A stretch of DNA of 64,000 nt from Lunularia cruciata (GCA_948567375.1 OX419757.1:11408001-11472000); one strand, 5' to 3'; positions 10,906 to 20,670 are shown, counted from the first letter of the stretch. The notes: generated by a model from the letters alone, not told the origin. Numbers and translations are program-made.

Positions 10906-11127
10906 GAAGCTTCTCAAGAAGCTTCCTTGAGCCGCTTTCTTGGAGTGCAAGCCAAGTTAACTAGGAAGCTTCTCAAGAAGCTTCCTTCTAGAAGCCGCCT
11001 ACTTGGCGTGCAAGCTAAGCTAGTTAGAAGCTTCTAGAAGCTTCCTTCTAGAAGCTACCTGCTTAGGGCGCAAGTTAACTAGTTAGGAAGCTTCCTAAGA
11101 AGCTTCTTAGATGCTTCTAGAATATTC
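10906..11127 (-). promoter_or_regulatory. Heat-shock-element arrays in E3 3' LTR
   Basis: Alternating GAA and TTC units with 2-nt spacing match the heat-shock factor site (nGAAnnTTCnnGAAn). At 11027-11044 the sequence GAAGCTTCTAGAAGCTTC gives four contiguous units, followed by TTCTAGAA at 11046-11053. At 11115-11127 TTCTAGAATATTC gives three more. Further GAAGCTTC pairs lie at 10906-10930, 10967-10996 and about 11086-11106. All lie upstream of the TATA box. Heat-inducible function is inferred. Confidence 0.7.
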
Positions 11128-11197
11128 TAGGCTATTTTGTCTTATTCTCTACTTCGTAAGCTCAACTAACTTCGTCACTAAACTCCATATTGTTACA

Positions 11198-11215
11198 TAT
11201 TCCCCCGCCGCTAGT
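11198..11215 (-). other. Polypurine tract of E3
   Basis: The minus strand reads AGCGGCGGGGGAATA immediately before the 3' LTR. This is the usual place for the primer of plus-strand DNA synthesis. Confidence 0.7.
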
Positions 11216-11269
11216 TGGTGACGTCCTCGTCGCCAGTGAAGCTTCGAATTCCTTGATGGCCATCTGTGC

Positions 11270-11446
11270 ATTTTGGAGGTGAGAAAGAGGTTCCCATGTA
11301 GCATCATGAAGGGGATACCCTTTCCAAAGGACCTTGTACTCCGTATGTTGGTGACGGCCTCGTTGAATATGGCGACGCGCAAGGATACGGTCAACTTCGT
11401 ACTCCTCATGATCATTGATAGGGACAGGAAGAGGGGGAGGTTGGAC
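11270..11446 (-). pseudogene. Chromodomain of E3 pol, behind a TGA stop
   Basis: After the last sense codons of the large pol frame ([10 protein letters not shown]) a TGA interrupts. The same frame then encodes EEYEVDRILARRHIQR, TEYKVLWKGYPLHDATWEPL and SHL, a chromodomain with conserved aromatic residues. E2 keeps a CAA codon at the stop position. The frame continues through the polypurine tract to 11162 in the LTR. As the DNA stands, the chromodomain would be made only by stop-codon readthrough. Confidence 0.8.
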
Positions 11447-14266
11447 TCAAGAGGAAAAGGAAGAAGGGTTAGGAACAAAGGGTTTCAACTTGGAAATATG
11501 AAAGACAGGATGGATACGCATGTGACAAGGTAAGGCAAGACGATAAGCAACAGGAGAGATAATGTGGGTGATATCAAAGGGTCCTATCCAATTAGGAGCA
11601 AGTTTATGAACTTGGGTATCAAGTGGGAGAGGGAGGTTACTAGAGGATAGCATGACTTTATCACCAACTTCAAAGGTGAGATCACGACGATGATGGTCTG
11701 CATATTGTTTTTGGCGATTCTGAGCAACAAGGAGGTGAGATTTGGCTTGTTGGAGAGATTGGGATATAGTGGTCAAGAATGTAGAAGTATGAGGAACCTG
11801 AGAGGGAGGGGGAGCAAGAAGAGAATCTGGAACAAGCGGATCTTGGCCAAAATTGAGAAAGAAGGGAGAAAATCCAGTGCTTGCCTGTTTGGAATTGTTG
11901 TAGGCAAATTCTGCAGCTGCAAGACATTCATCCCAATTGGTATGGTGGACATTGACAAAGGCCCGCAACATATCCTCCAATGTTCGATTGGCGCGTTCGG
12001 TTTGTCCATCAGTTTGAGGATGATAGGCCGTGGACAAAGCAAGCTTGGTGCCAAGTATCTGGAAGAGTGCTTGCCAAAACTTCCCGGTAAATCGAGGATC
12101 ACGGTCGGAGATGAGTACACGTGGCATCCCATGATGCTTGAAGACATTGTCGACGTAGATTTGTGCTAAGGTTGGAGCATCCACGGTATCACAGGTTGGT
12201 GCCAAGTGGATTTGCTTACTAAGCTTATCCACAAACACCACAATTGCCGTGTGTCCTTGTTTTGTCTTTGGCAAGGATGTGATGAGATCCAAGCTCACAT
12301 GCTCCCAACGAGCGGATGGAATGGCGAGTGGTTGAAGGAGTCCACTCGGCTTCTGGTTGCTGGCCTTGTTCCGTTGGCAACTCTCACATGATCGGACAAA
12401 GTCTCGAACATCTCGTGTCATGTTGGGCCACCACCATTGGCGTTGGAGGGTGCCCAAGGTCTTGTCCACTCCCATGTGACCAGCTATTGGTAAATCATGG
12501 GCTTCTTGAAGGCGCACAAGTCGAAGATCACCTTTGGTTGGAACATAGATCTGGTCTGCATGGAATAAAAGGCCTTCCTTGAAGGAGAAGGTGTTGTACT
12601 CCTTGTCACGTGCTGTTAGACGACCGTGTACCATTTGGAAGAAGGGATCTTGCTGTAGGGCTAACCGAAACTCGTTATGAATCTTGGGATCAATTGACAC
12701 CGTTGTAATTGCTGCCGTGATGAGAGGAAGAGACTTCAAATCAGGTCGTCGTGATAGAGCATCAGGGATGACATGGAACCGACCTGGTTTGTACTCAAGT
12801 TTGATGTCGAACAATTGGAGTTGCTCTTCCCATCGATGATGTCGACTCTTCATGTGCTCTAGGTGTAAGGTCTGCAACAATGGCTTGTGATCAGTTCGCA
12901 TGATCACTTGTTTCCCCAAGAGATAATGCCTCCATACCTTGGTGGCATATACCATTGCAAGTTGTTCTCGATCCCGAGCAGAGTAATTTCTTTCCGCTGT
13001 ATTTAGTCGGCGAGACACAAAGGCAATTGGATGTAGTCCATCTGGAAATTCTTGTTGCAACACAGCTCCAATTGCAAAGTTAGAAGCATCAAAATCAACC
13101 ACACAAGGTAGTTGAGGATCATATGGTTGAAGAATAGGTCTTGAAGACACCATATGCTTTAACTTCTGGAATGCTTCTTCATGCTTGGTGGTCCACTGGA
13201 AGCTCGAGTTCTTTCCCAAGAGGTCAGTCAATGGTGCAGCCACGTGAGCATAATAGTGGATGAACCGTCGATAAAAACTGGCCAGTCCATTGAATGCTCG
13301 TACTTCTGTAACATCCTTCGGGGTAGGCCAATCAGTAATGGCCATGATCTTCTCTTCTTCCATCTTGATCCCCTCTGATGAGATCTTATGACCCAAGAAG
13401 GTAACCTCCTTCTGCCAAAAAGCACACTTTGACTTCTTGCAGTAAAATTTCCACTGTCGTAGTCGTCTTAGGACTTCTCGCACATGATTCACATGTTTTG
13501 CCTCTGTCCTGCTATAGATTAAGATATCATCTAAGAACACCACCACGGACCGATCTAATAGTCCCTCCAACACTCGATGCATCTGATCCATGAAGATTGC
13601 TGGAGCATTAGTGAGTCCAAAAGGTAGCACTCTCCACTCAAAATGTCCATACCTTGTGCGAAAAGCAGTCTTTTGCACGTCCTCTCCTTCAATAGGAATT
13701 TGCCAATAGCCGCTACGAAGATCCAGCTTGGAAAAGTACCGTGCTCCACTTAGTTGATCAAGCAGGTCATCGATCCGAGGCAAGGGATATGCATTCTTCA
13801 CGGTTTGCTTATTGAGCCCACGGTAATCAATACAGAAACGAAGTCCTCCATCCTTCTTTGGAACAAATAGTACCGGTGCTCCCCACGGAGAGGTACTATG
13901 TCGTATGAAATCCTTCTCCAACAACTCTGTAAGTGTTGTTCGCAACTCCTCCAACTCCTTTGGTGAGAGCCGATAGATTGGTCTACTCACTGGAGTACTC
14001 CCTGGCAATAACTTGATCTTGAAGGGCATACCTCGATCGGAGGGTAATCCCTTTGGGAGATCATCCGGAAACACATCTGCAAACTCCTGAACTATCCGAT
14101 CAACCATTGCTTGATGCGGCACTTGGCCCTCCTCAGATTGTTCTTGTGCAATCGGCTTGATCCACACCGCAAATACAGACTTATCGTCCTCCAAAGCTTG
14201 CTCTATGGCTGCTTCATTCACAAACTTCCCTTCTAGGGACTCATCTCTCTTCCAAGCTTGCTCCAT
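11447..14266 (-). CDS. E3 pol: RT, RNase H, integrase (939 codons open)
   Basis: Reverse transcriptase spans about residues 90-290 ([21 protein letters not shown], catalytic FLDDIL at 244-249). RNase H starts at D393 ([15 protein letters not shown]), with TDHKPLLQT at 458-466. Integrase has an HHCC finger (H589, H596, C626, C629) and a D-D-E core (D659 in SLDL, D720 in SDRDPRF, E756 in [10 protein letters not shown]). The first Met at 14266 lies within the linker after protease, so it is probably not the true start: the frame is the protease frame, cut off by a TGA at 14405-14407. The product would act in cytoplasmic virus-like particles, with integration in the nucleus. Confidence 0.9.
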   Translation of the reverse strand: MEQAWKRDESLEGKFVNEAAIEQALEDDKSVFAVWIKPIAQEQSEEGQVPHQAMVDRIVQEFADVFPDDLPKGLPSDRGMPFKIKLLPGSTPVSRPIYRLSPKELEELRTTLTELLEKDFIRHSTSPWGAPVLFVPKKDGGLRFCIDYRGLNKQTVKNAYPLPRIDDLLDQLSGARYFSKLDLRSGYWQIPIEGEDVQKTAFRTRYGHFEWRVLPFGLTNAPAIFMDQMHRVLEGLLDRSVVVFLDDILIYSRTEAKHVNHVREVLRRLRQWKFYCKKSKCAFWQKEVTFLGHKISSEGIKMEEEKIMAITDWPTPKDVTEVRAFNGLASFYRRFIHYYAHVAAPLTDLLGKNSSFQWTTKHEEAFQKLKHMVSSRPILQPYDPQLPCVVDFDASNFAIGAVLQQEFPDGLHPIAFVSRRLNTAERNYSARDREQLAMVYATKVWRHYLLGKQVIMRTDHKPLLQTLHLEHMKSRHHRWEEQLQLFDIKLEYKPGRFHVIPDALSRRPDLKSLPLITAAITTVSIDPKIHNEFRLALQQDPFFQMVHGRLTARDKEYNTFSFKEGLLFHADQIYVPTKGDLRLVRLQEAHDLPIAGHMGVDKTLGTLQRQWWWPNMTRDVRDFVRSCESCQRNKASNQKPSGLLQPLAIPSARWEHVSLDLITSLPKTKQGHTAIVVFVDKLSKQIHLAPTCDTVDAPTLAQIYVDNVFKHHGMPRVLISDRDPRFTGKFWQALFQILGTKLALSTAYHPQTDGQTERANRTLEDMLRAFVNVHHTNWDECLAAAEFAYNNSKQASTGFSPFFLNFGQDPLVPDSLLAPPPSQVPHTSTFLTTISQSLQQAKSHLLVAQNRQKQYADHHRRDLTFEVGDKVMLSSSNLPLPLDTQVHKLAPNWIGPFDITHIISPVAYRLALPCHMRIHPVFHISKLKPFVPNPSSFSS

Positions 14267-14365
14267 GGTTGCCTTCCTGGCAAACTTCCCATCTTGGGAC
14301 TCATCTCCCTTCCAGATTCGCTCTATGGCTACCTTCTCGACAAACTTCCCATCTTGGGACTGACT
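14186..14365 (-). repeat. Three 60-bp tandem repeats encoding a 20-residue linker repeat
   Basis: Between protease and RT the frame encodes three units of the form (K)GDES-x-GKF-xx-KA-x-IEQ. At DNA level the plus-strand unit of about 60 bp around ACAAACTTCCC(A/T)TCT recurs three times. E2 (8717-8917) and E1 (4950-5140) keep related repeats, so the array is ancestral in the family. Confidence 0.75.
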
Positions 14366-14404
14366 ATTCTTAGGTGTCTTACTCAGAGGTGCCAGACAAC
14401 CTAA

Positions 14405-14797
14405 TCAGAAATTCCTACCTTGGTGTTGTACTTGAATTTGGTGTCGGGTCCAATCAAATTGAACCTTATGACATTCAAGCCAAGGTAGACCTAGAATGAT
14501 ATCATAATGTAGAGGTGCCACTACGAACCTCATACACTCCAAATACTCCTTCCCAATCTTGAAGGTAACAAGATGCAAGGTGCGGAATGCAGAACCCTTT
14601 CTACCATCCGCCATCATCAAACTACTTCCAATCACTGGCTTGATAGGAATACCCAATTCCTTTGCCACTTGCATAGACATGCAATTCTCTGAACTTCCAG
14701 AATCAACCAAAATTCTACAACCCCGATTAGATATCATACCTTGCAAGTGAAGCAAACTTGCATAGGTCGAGCCTTCAATCCCATTGGAACTAATCAA
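14405..14797 (-). CDS. E3 aspartic protease (pol N-terminus)
   Basis: A 130-codon open stretch carries the retropepsin active site ILVDSGSSENCMS (D-S-G) and the C-terminal YDIILGLPWLE motif. It is in the same frame as the large pol ORF but ends at TGA (14405-14407) before the linker. Gag is in a different frame. The protease cleaves the Gag and Pol polyproteins in this family. The same TGATTAGG sequence occurs in E2, while E1 has a sense codon there. Confidence 0.85.
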   Translation of the reverse strand: MISSNGIEGSTYASLLHLQGMISNRGCRILVDSGSSENCMSMQVAKELGIPIKPVIGSSLMMADGRKGSAFRTLHLVTFKIGKEYLECMRFVVAPLHYDIILGLPWLECHKVQFDWTRHQIQVQHQGRNF

Positions 14798-14823
14798 GCT
14801 CCCAGTAGGCGGCTCGAAATCTC

Positions 14824-15723
14824 CTACTGGGATTCCTCGTTTCCCGGATCATTCCGCTCCACAACCTCCACTTGGGCAACTTGTCGAGGTTGTCCATTCT
14901 TGAGTGGACATTCAGCAATGCGATGCCCCAACTGGCGACAATAAAAGCAACCTCCATTTTGTCGTAATCTTTCTCTATCTGCTGTGCCAAGTGGTCTTCG
15001 CTGGATAGCATCAATCTCCATTGGTACCGGTTCTTCCACTCGTGGTACGGGTAGGTTTTGTGTAGGTCGAGGTCGAGACCAAGTTGTTGCAACTAAGGAA
15101 TCAAAATGCTCAGCCAATTGCATGGCTTCTTCTATGTTCTGTGGCTCTCGCATGGTCACCTCCAATCTGGTTCGTGACTTCAATCCTCGCACAAATCGAT
15201 CCAGAACTTCACCTTCTTGGATATCTGGAATTTGCATGATGATATTCTGAAATTGTGTGATGTAGCTTCTCACCGAACCAATCTGCCTCAACTCCGCCAA
15301 TTTATCTCGTGCAGCTCGGGTGGCATTTATAGTTTGAAATCGACCAAGTATTGCATCCTTGAATTCTGCCCATGTCAAAATTGGTGTAACAATTTGTCGT
15401 TCAGCTCTTTCTACTCGGAATTGCCACCAAAGTTTTGCCACGCCGTCCAACTGGCTAGAAGCCAAGAGAATTTGTTTCCGCTCGTCTTGAAGATTGGTAG
15501 CTTCAAAGTAACGTTCACAGTCAAACACAAAATTTTCCACTGTGCCTGGAACATTCTTGCCTTCAAACACCTTGGGTTTCGGAAATCAAATGCGATCTTC
15601 TCCATCTCGAACTGGCGCTCTATCTATCTGTTCTTGTCGTTGCTGGTCTCGTTCATCCAACAATCGAGTAAGATGCTCGATTTGTTGTTGCATTGCAAGG
15701 ATAACATCCGGTATTGCGGCCAT
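14824..15723 (-). pseudogene. E3 gag with CCHC zinc knuckle, one internal TGA
   Basis: The likely start is the ATG at 15723 (MAAIPDVILAMQQQIEHLT, a coiled-coil-like N-terminus). A TGA at 15588-15586 breaks it. The remaining 248-codon stretch (from 15570) has the gag capsid-like region (FEGKNVPGTVENFVFDCERY, LASSQLDGVAKLWW, FVRGLKSRTRLEV) and the nucleocapsid knuckle CFYCRQLGHRIAEC (CX2CX4HX4C), ending at a TAG just before 14824. The related E2 copy has AGA rather than a stop at the TGA position. Confidence 0.85.
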
Positions 15724-15980
15724 TGCTACTACCCTAATCCACTACCCTCAATTTATCTAGTTGATTAACACATAGATACAACACGTCCACCGTTCTCCAT
15801 AAGTCACAACTGGAAGTATCAAGGGTTCCTCTGACACGGTGATCATATGTAGAAAATCTTGCCCAAAGCGTGAGGTGATGAACTGTGTGAAACGATGCTT
15901 TGGTAATATCTGGACATGAAAGTCACAATGGTTTGGCGGAAGTGGATTTGGTGGTCCATAAATTCCATCCATCCCATTCC

Positions 15981-15993
15981 TGCTCTGATACCA
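15981..15993 (-). promoter_or_regulatory. Primer binding site of E3 (initiator tRNA-Met)
   Basis: Immediately inside the 5' LTR the minus strand reads TGGTATCAGAGC, the exact complement of the 3' end of plant initiator tRNA-Met with CCA. Confidence 0.92.
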
Positions 15994-15994
15994 A

Positions 15995-16417
15995 TGTAAA
16001 AGACCGAAACCGAGGAGAGAAATAGGAGAATGGAAATTCACATTGGGACTCTTGAATGAGGGAAAACTCCGAATGCCTAGCATGAGCTTCGGCCTTGGTA
16101 TTTATAGGTATCATACAAGTCCCTTGAAGCTTCTCAAGAAGCTTCCTTGAGCCGCTTTCTTGGAGTGCAAGCCAAGTTAACTAGGAAGCTTCTCAAGAAG
16201 CTTCCTTCTAGAAGCCGCCTACTTGGCGTGCAAGCTAAGCTAGTTAGAAGCTTCTAGAAGCTTCCTTCTAGAAGCTACCTACTTAGGGCGCAAGTTAACT
16301 AGTTAGGAAGCTTCCTAAGAAGCTTCTTAGATGCTTCTAGAATATTCTAGGCTATTTTGTCTTATTCTCTACTTCGTAAGCTCAACTAACTTCGTCACTA
16401 AACTCCATATTGTTACA
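15995..16417 (-). repeat. 5' LTR of E3 (423 bp) with promoter and heat-shock-element arrays
   Basis: It is the same as the 3' LTR except for one base seen by eye. The TATA box is at 16099-16107; the four-unit GAAGCTTCTAGAAGCTTC is at 16247-16264 and the three-unit TTCTAGAATATTC at 16335-16347. This is the copy that would drive the genomic transcript leftward through gag and pol. Confidence 0.93.
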
Positions 16418-16422
16418 TACTT

Positions 16423-16616
16423 GGCGTGCAAGCTAAGCTAGTTGGAAGCTTCTAGAAGCCTCCTTCTAGATGCTATTTACTTGAGGTGCAAGCTAAGCTA
16501 GCCGGGAAGCTTCCCAAGAAGCTTCCTAGATACATCCGGAATATTCTAGGCTACTTTGTCTTATGTGCTACTTCGTAAGCCTGACTAACTTTGTCGCTAA
16601 ACTCCATATTGTTACA
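16423..16616 (-). repeat. 5' LTR of E2, right part
   Basis: It completes the LTR broken at 10774, ending CCATATTGTTACA. It also has degenerate GAAGCTTC arrays and GGAATATTC. Confidence 0.9.
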
Positions 16617-17612
16617 TACCTAGAATGATCATAGTGTAGAAGTGTCACAAAAAATCTCATACACTCTAAATAGTCTTCCCTAATCTTGAAGGTAACAAGA
16701 TGCAAGGAACAAAATGCAAAACCCTTTTCTACCATCCGCCATCATTAATCTACTTCTAATTACTAGCTTGAGGAATATGTAATTCCTTAGCTAATTGCAT
16801 GGACAAGCAATTTTTGAACTTCCCGAATCAACCAAAATCTTACAACCACAATAAGATATCATATCTTGCAAGTGAAGCAAACTTGTAGAGGTCAAGCCTT
16901 TGATCCCATTGGAACTAATCAAGTTCCCAACAAGCAGCTTGAAATCTACTACTAGGATTCCTCATTTCCCTAATCATTTTGCTCTACAAACTCCATTTTG
17001 GTGACTTGTCAAGGTCAACCATTCTTGAGTGGACATTCAACAATGCCATGTCCAATTTGGTGATAATAAAAACAACCACCATTCTATCACAATTGTTCTC
17101 TATATGCAATGCCAAGTGATCTCTATTGAATGACATCAATCTCCATTGTTGTCCATTCCTCCACCCTTGTGTAGGGTGGAGGAATTGTGGTAGGTTTTGT
17201 GGAGGTCAAGGTCAAGCCTAAGTTGTTGCAACCAAAGAATCAAAATGTTCAGCCAACCGCATGGCTTTCTCCAAGTGTTGTGGCTCTCACATTATTATCT
17301 TTAAATTTTTTTGTGGCTTCAAGCCCCTCACAATAGATCCAGTGCTTCATCTTCCACTATATCTAGAATTTGCATGATTGTGTTTTGGAGTTATATGATG
17401 TAACTTCTTACACAGCCAATTTGCTTCAACTCTGCCAACTTATCTTGCACATCATGTGTGGAATTTATAGCTTGGAATAGACCAATTATTGCACTCTTGA
17501 ATTATACCCATGTCAAGATTGGTGCAACAATTTGCCGTTCAGCTCACTCACTTGGAATTGCCACAATAGCTTTGCTACTCCATCCAATTCACTAGAAGCC
17601 AAGAGAATCATT
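16617..17612 (-). mobile_element. E1 relic, piece 2 (protease and gag)
   Basis: The sequence is collinear with 14485-15490 of E3: protease (minus-strand remains of the DSGSSEN region near 16820), zinc-knuckle region (near 17020-17090) and gag. There are many substitutions and indels and no useful ORF. Homology ends near 17612, at GCCAAGAGAATC, where unrelated sequence begins. It is the most diverged copy and so the oldest in the nest. Confidence 0.8.
17155..17185. repeat. Perfect 13-bp hairpin in E1 gag
   Basis: Arms 17155-17167 and 17173-17185 are exact reverse complements around 5 nt. E2 and E3 lack the second arm at the matching place. Confidence 0.8.
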
Positions 17613-18249
17613 TTACTCTAAAAGAGGATGCATTGAGTGGACATGGTGGTCAATCGGACCTAAGCCCCTTATATAGTTCCTACTCAACCATAAATAAATC
17701 CAATGGTTACAATGAGATGGAAATCTTCTAATTACATCCAAGGCACTCAATGCTAATCACATTTTATCCTTTAATCCTAAACCTAATCCTAAAGCATGGG
17801 TAAGCCTTGATTACAACCACTTCAATGCATTGTCACCTACCTTTACTGGTTGCTTGCTAGACTAACACAAGGCCTTTGTATTGTATCCTAACTATTATGT
17901 ACAAACTATGTACAAGAATGAAAATTCCTGGTCTATGATTACAAAATCTACATTATCCTACCAACAAGATTACACTTAGATTTTTTGACAAAGGTAGCCA
18001 TTACTCAATTTGTATGAGGTCATTGGTGAAGTTACTTGTTGTTGGTATGAACTTATTGTATTGGTGACAAACCACTTGCTCTTTTACACACATGTATTAA
18101 CTCTACAAGCTCCTTCTATTATGCTTCAAGTATTTATTTGAAACTAGCCTAGGTATGCCCTTGCAATTTATTGGACATCACCATAAGTTGGTATTTTATA
18201 TAAAAATTTTATTCTAATACATCCATTTTGTGTCTAAATATCCTTACCT
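17613..18249. other. AT-rich DNA, possible LTR remnant
   Basis: No gene is recognised. The minus strand has GGAACTATATAAGGGGC near 17671-17687, a good TATA box, which could belong to an LTR or promoter remnant reading leftward into E1. No matching second copy was found in the window. Confidence 0.3.
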
Positions 18250-20573
18250 TTATAAGCTAGAGGTTCTTGTTGGCCATTAATTTGAGCTAGTCTATGAACT
18301 TGGTTTTTTTGTGCCTAATTATTGTGAGCTATTCAATTGTTTTCTAGACTTGTTTGTTTGCTAAGGAGATTCATTCATTCCTTCATCTCCTTTTCTTATT
18401 GCCATCTCAAACTTGTGGTAGGGTCCAAGATACAAAGGTCAGTTATTTTTTTGATGTTCTTGAAAAAAAAATTTGCCATGGTTGTTTTGGTATGGGCGAC
18501 TTTGATTTCAATTTCTAGCCTCTTGAATTTATCTTCTTGTGCCCACAACTTGTCCTTGTACTCCTCTCATTGGTGGAAAAACTTGAGACTATGTTTGTCA
18601 TCTTTGGCATTTAGTTGGGCAAGTGGAGTCTTGCAATGTCATGTTGTTGGTACTTGTACTTCTCAAACTTCTCCAACTCCTTATCCTTCTTTGCACTCCA
18701 AGCCTTAACTTCATTCACTTCATTATGGAGGAGGTTCTTCTCTTAGGCAACTGATTGTGTCGTTCTATGGAGGTATCAGACCAATGCCACCGGTTCATGA
18801 ATCATTCCATCAAGTTCTTTGTAGAATGGTAGGAACTCCTCCAAGGCTTCAGTCATAGGCATTATGATATCCACTATGTAGACCATTGTCAACCATGCAA
18901 GTGATTTCTTTTTTATTTTACTCAATTAAGGAAGAATTTGGTTGTGGTCATATTTGTAGATTATTCTGTATTATTTGCTTTGGCCAATGTTGGTCATATT
19001 GGTTTGTCCTCTATATTAGCTTGGCATATGTTGTTTGCTTTTTCCACCCTCTATTCCACCGGTTTTCATTCACTTGGTAGCTATTCTACCTTCACTTGGT
19101 AGCTCTTGGTGATTGGTTCATTTCTTAAAAAGTGGTTTTGGGCTTGGGCGGCCTTTTGAGCTTTTTGCTTTGGGCGTTTCTTGCATTGTATCATTCCCCT
19201 TGCCAATTGGCTATGCATTCTTGTTCCATGTCCACAAAACAAAGTCAATGAAGGCTAAGAAATGTATCATAGTTTGCTTCAGCTTGGCTATATGAGTACT
19301 CTTGCCTTCCTCCTTTGGCTCTTTCCCCTTGAAGAAGAATAACTCCTTGGTCATATCAATTGTAAGAGGTAACAATTGAGCTTTTTCATTGCCATCTTCC
19401 ACATTTACTTCCTTGTTGAGCAATGAGATATGGTTGGAAGAGTCATCACTTCATGTTTCTTTGTTGTTTATCTCTATCCTACTTGTTTGTCAGGCAGATT
19501 TCTCAGCTTCTCTATCCTACTCGTTTGTGGGGTAGATTTCTTTTGGTTCCTCATTGTTTCTTAGGATGTCTTGGCTTCCACTATCACTAGACAATACATC
19601 TATCATTGGCACTGCTCATTTGTGCTTCTTGGAAGCCTAAATCTTGGACTTGAACCTAGTCTCCTTCTTGCATATTAGGATTGTATTGTAGGTCTCTATA
19701 ACATGTTCAAATTTCTTGGTACAAGCAAACTAGTTGTTTGCTCTGTGGTACTTCAGAATTTCTTGAGTAGATCATGATGCCCATTGAAATACATAGGTAT
19801 GGTAGAGTGGCTAGGGTATTTCTCCTTCTCTTCCTTGGTTAGGAGGTTCATTCCTATGTAGAAGTGAAAAATGAAAGGGGCTATGATTGTGATGGCACCC
19901 TAAGCTATGTCATCCAACAGCTTGTTGACCCGCTCTTGGAACATCCTTGCCCAACTCATAGGTCATCATTCTTGCAAGATTGCCTAGTTTAGGGTCATAT
20001 AGGCTATTCTATTCAATTTGAACAAATTTTTGATGGTTTTAGTAACAACTCATCAAACCAAGTCCTTAAGTTCCCCTATTTTATCCTTGTTTGTCAAAGT
20101 TCCTCCTACAAATAAGTCATCAATCATATCCTTCAAATCCTTGCCTGGATGACCATGGAGTGTTTCCATGTGGATATGACCAAACAATAAGTATTCTTTT
20201 CTTACTACTCATTGCTAGTGATCTTCCATCCACATGGTCAAACATGCATTCAACCTCCTGCCACTCATGTAGATGTTGAAACAGATTTCTTCTAGCAAGG
20301 AAATATCCAAAAGACACCAATCTCATACCAAGAATTCTAGCTTTTGACTCTTGAGGTAATCCTACATGTAGTACAAAACCATTCCAAGATTTCTAGAGGT
20401 TTGTTCACTATCTCTACCAAAGGCTTTTGTTTCCTATCCTTAGCAATTCATCATGCTATTGCTAAATTATTTGGATTTGCAAATTTATCCTACCACCAAC
20501 AACCTCTTACACAATCTCTCAAACTTATCTCGTATGCTGCTAGTGAAAGGTGAGTTCTGTTAGTAGCGGTCAT
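18250..20573 (-). pseudogene. Decayed long minus-strand gene, family not recognised
   Basis: From an ATG at 20573 the minus strand gives a long protein-like reading of roughly 770 codons, with many stops and a few frame changes. Recognisable stretches include VSFGYFLARRNLFQHLHEW, GAITIIAPFIFHFYIGMNLL and, toward the end, a charged coiled-coil-like part (NEVNEVKAWSAKKDKELEKF). A TATA box lies about 90 bp upstream. Codon-like conservation of hydrophobic and charged blocks suggests former coding. It could be a captured host gene or an extra ORF of a retroelement. I do not recognise a domain. Confidence 0.4.
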
Positions 20574-20657
20574 GTTTCTTTCTTATAGTGCAACAAAATG
20601 TTGATTGTGATGAAAGAAAATGAAAATGAAAAAGTTCTCCTCAAAAAAGGGGATCTT

Positions 20658-20670
20658 GATTTTATAGTCT
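20658..20670 (-). promoter_or_regulatory. Candidate TATA box upstream of the decayed gene
   Basis: The minus strand reads AGACTATAAAATC, 85-95 bp before the putative ATG at 20573. Confidence 0.35.

Larger units (their letters stand above)
10775..11197 (-). repeat. 3' LTR of E3 (423 bp)
   Basis: The plus strand starts TGTAAAAGACC and ends ATTGTTACA (TG..CA). In element orientation U3 is at the high-coordinate side: GAAnnTTC arrays at 10906-11127, TATA at 10879-10887, then R/U5. The pol frame, read past the stop near 11450, would run through the polypurine tract and end at 11162, inside this LTR. Confidence 0.95.
10775..16417 (-). mobile_element. E3: near-complete young chromovirus Ty3/gypsy element
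   Basis: A 5643-bp element with 423-bp LTRs (10775-11197 and 15995-16417) that differ by one base by eye (near 11061 against 16281). It has perfect TSDs, an iMet primer site, a polypurine tract, gag (start 15723), protease, and pol with RT, RNase H, integrase and chromodomain. Coding is interrupted only by TGA stops at 15588-15586, 14407-14405 and just after 11450, plus the gag/pol frame change. The one-base LTR difference implies recent insertion. It sits inside the 5' LTR of E2. Confidence 0.95.
10770..16422. other. Target-site duplication TACTT flanking E3
   Basis: TACTT occurs at 10770-10774 immediately before E3 and at 16418-16422 immediately after it. A perfect 5-bp duplication is the norm for Ty3/gypsy integration and confirms that E3 is one complete insertion. 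Confidence 0.92.
5272..16616 (-). mobile_element. E2: old chromovirus Ty3/gypsy element, interrupted by E3
   Basis: Two 424-bp LTRs bound it: 5272-5695 intact, and the other split by E3 into 10545-10774 and 16423-16616. The flanks are GACCT (5267-5271) and TACCT (16617-16621), a 5-bp target duplication with one change. The internal region 5696-10544 carries polypurine tract, chromodomain, integrase, RNase H, RT, protease and gag in minus-strand order, with many stops and shifts. E2 landed in the protease region of E1. Confidence 0.9.

Noticed and set aside
11690-12169. 159-codon plus-strand open stretch, and similar ones opposite E2 integrase
   Set aside because: It lies antisense to the E3 integrase, which has catalytic motifs; the plus reading has no domain.
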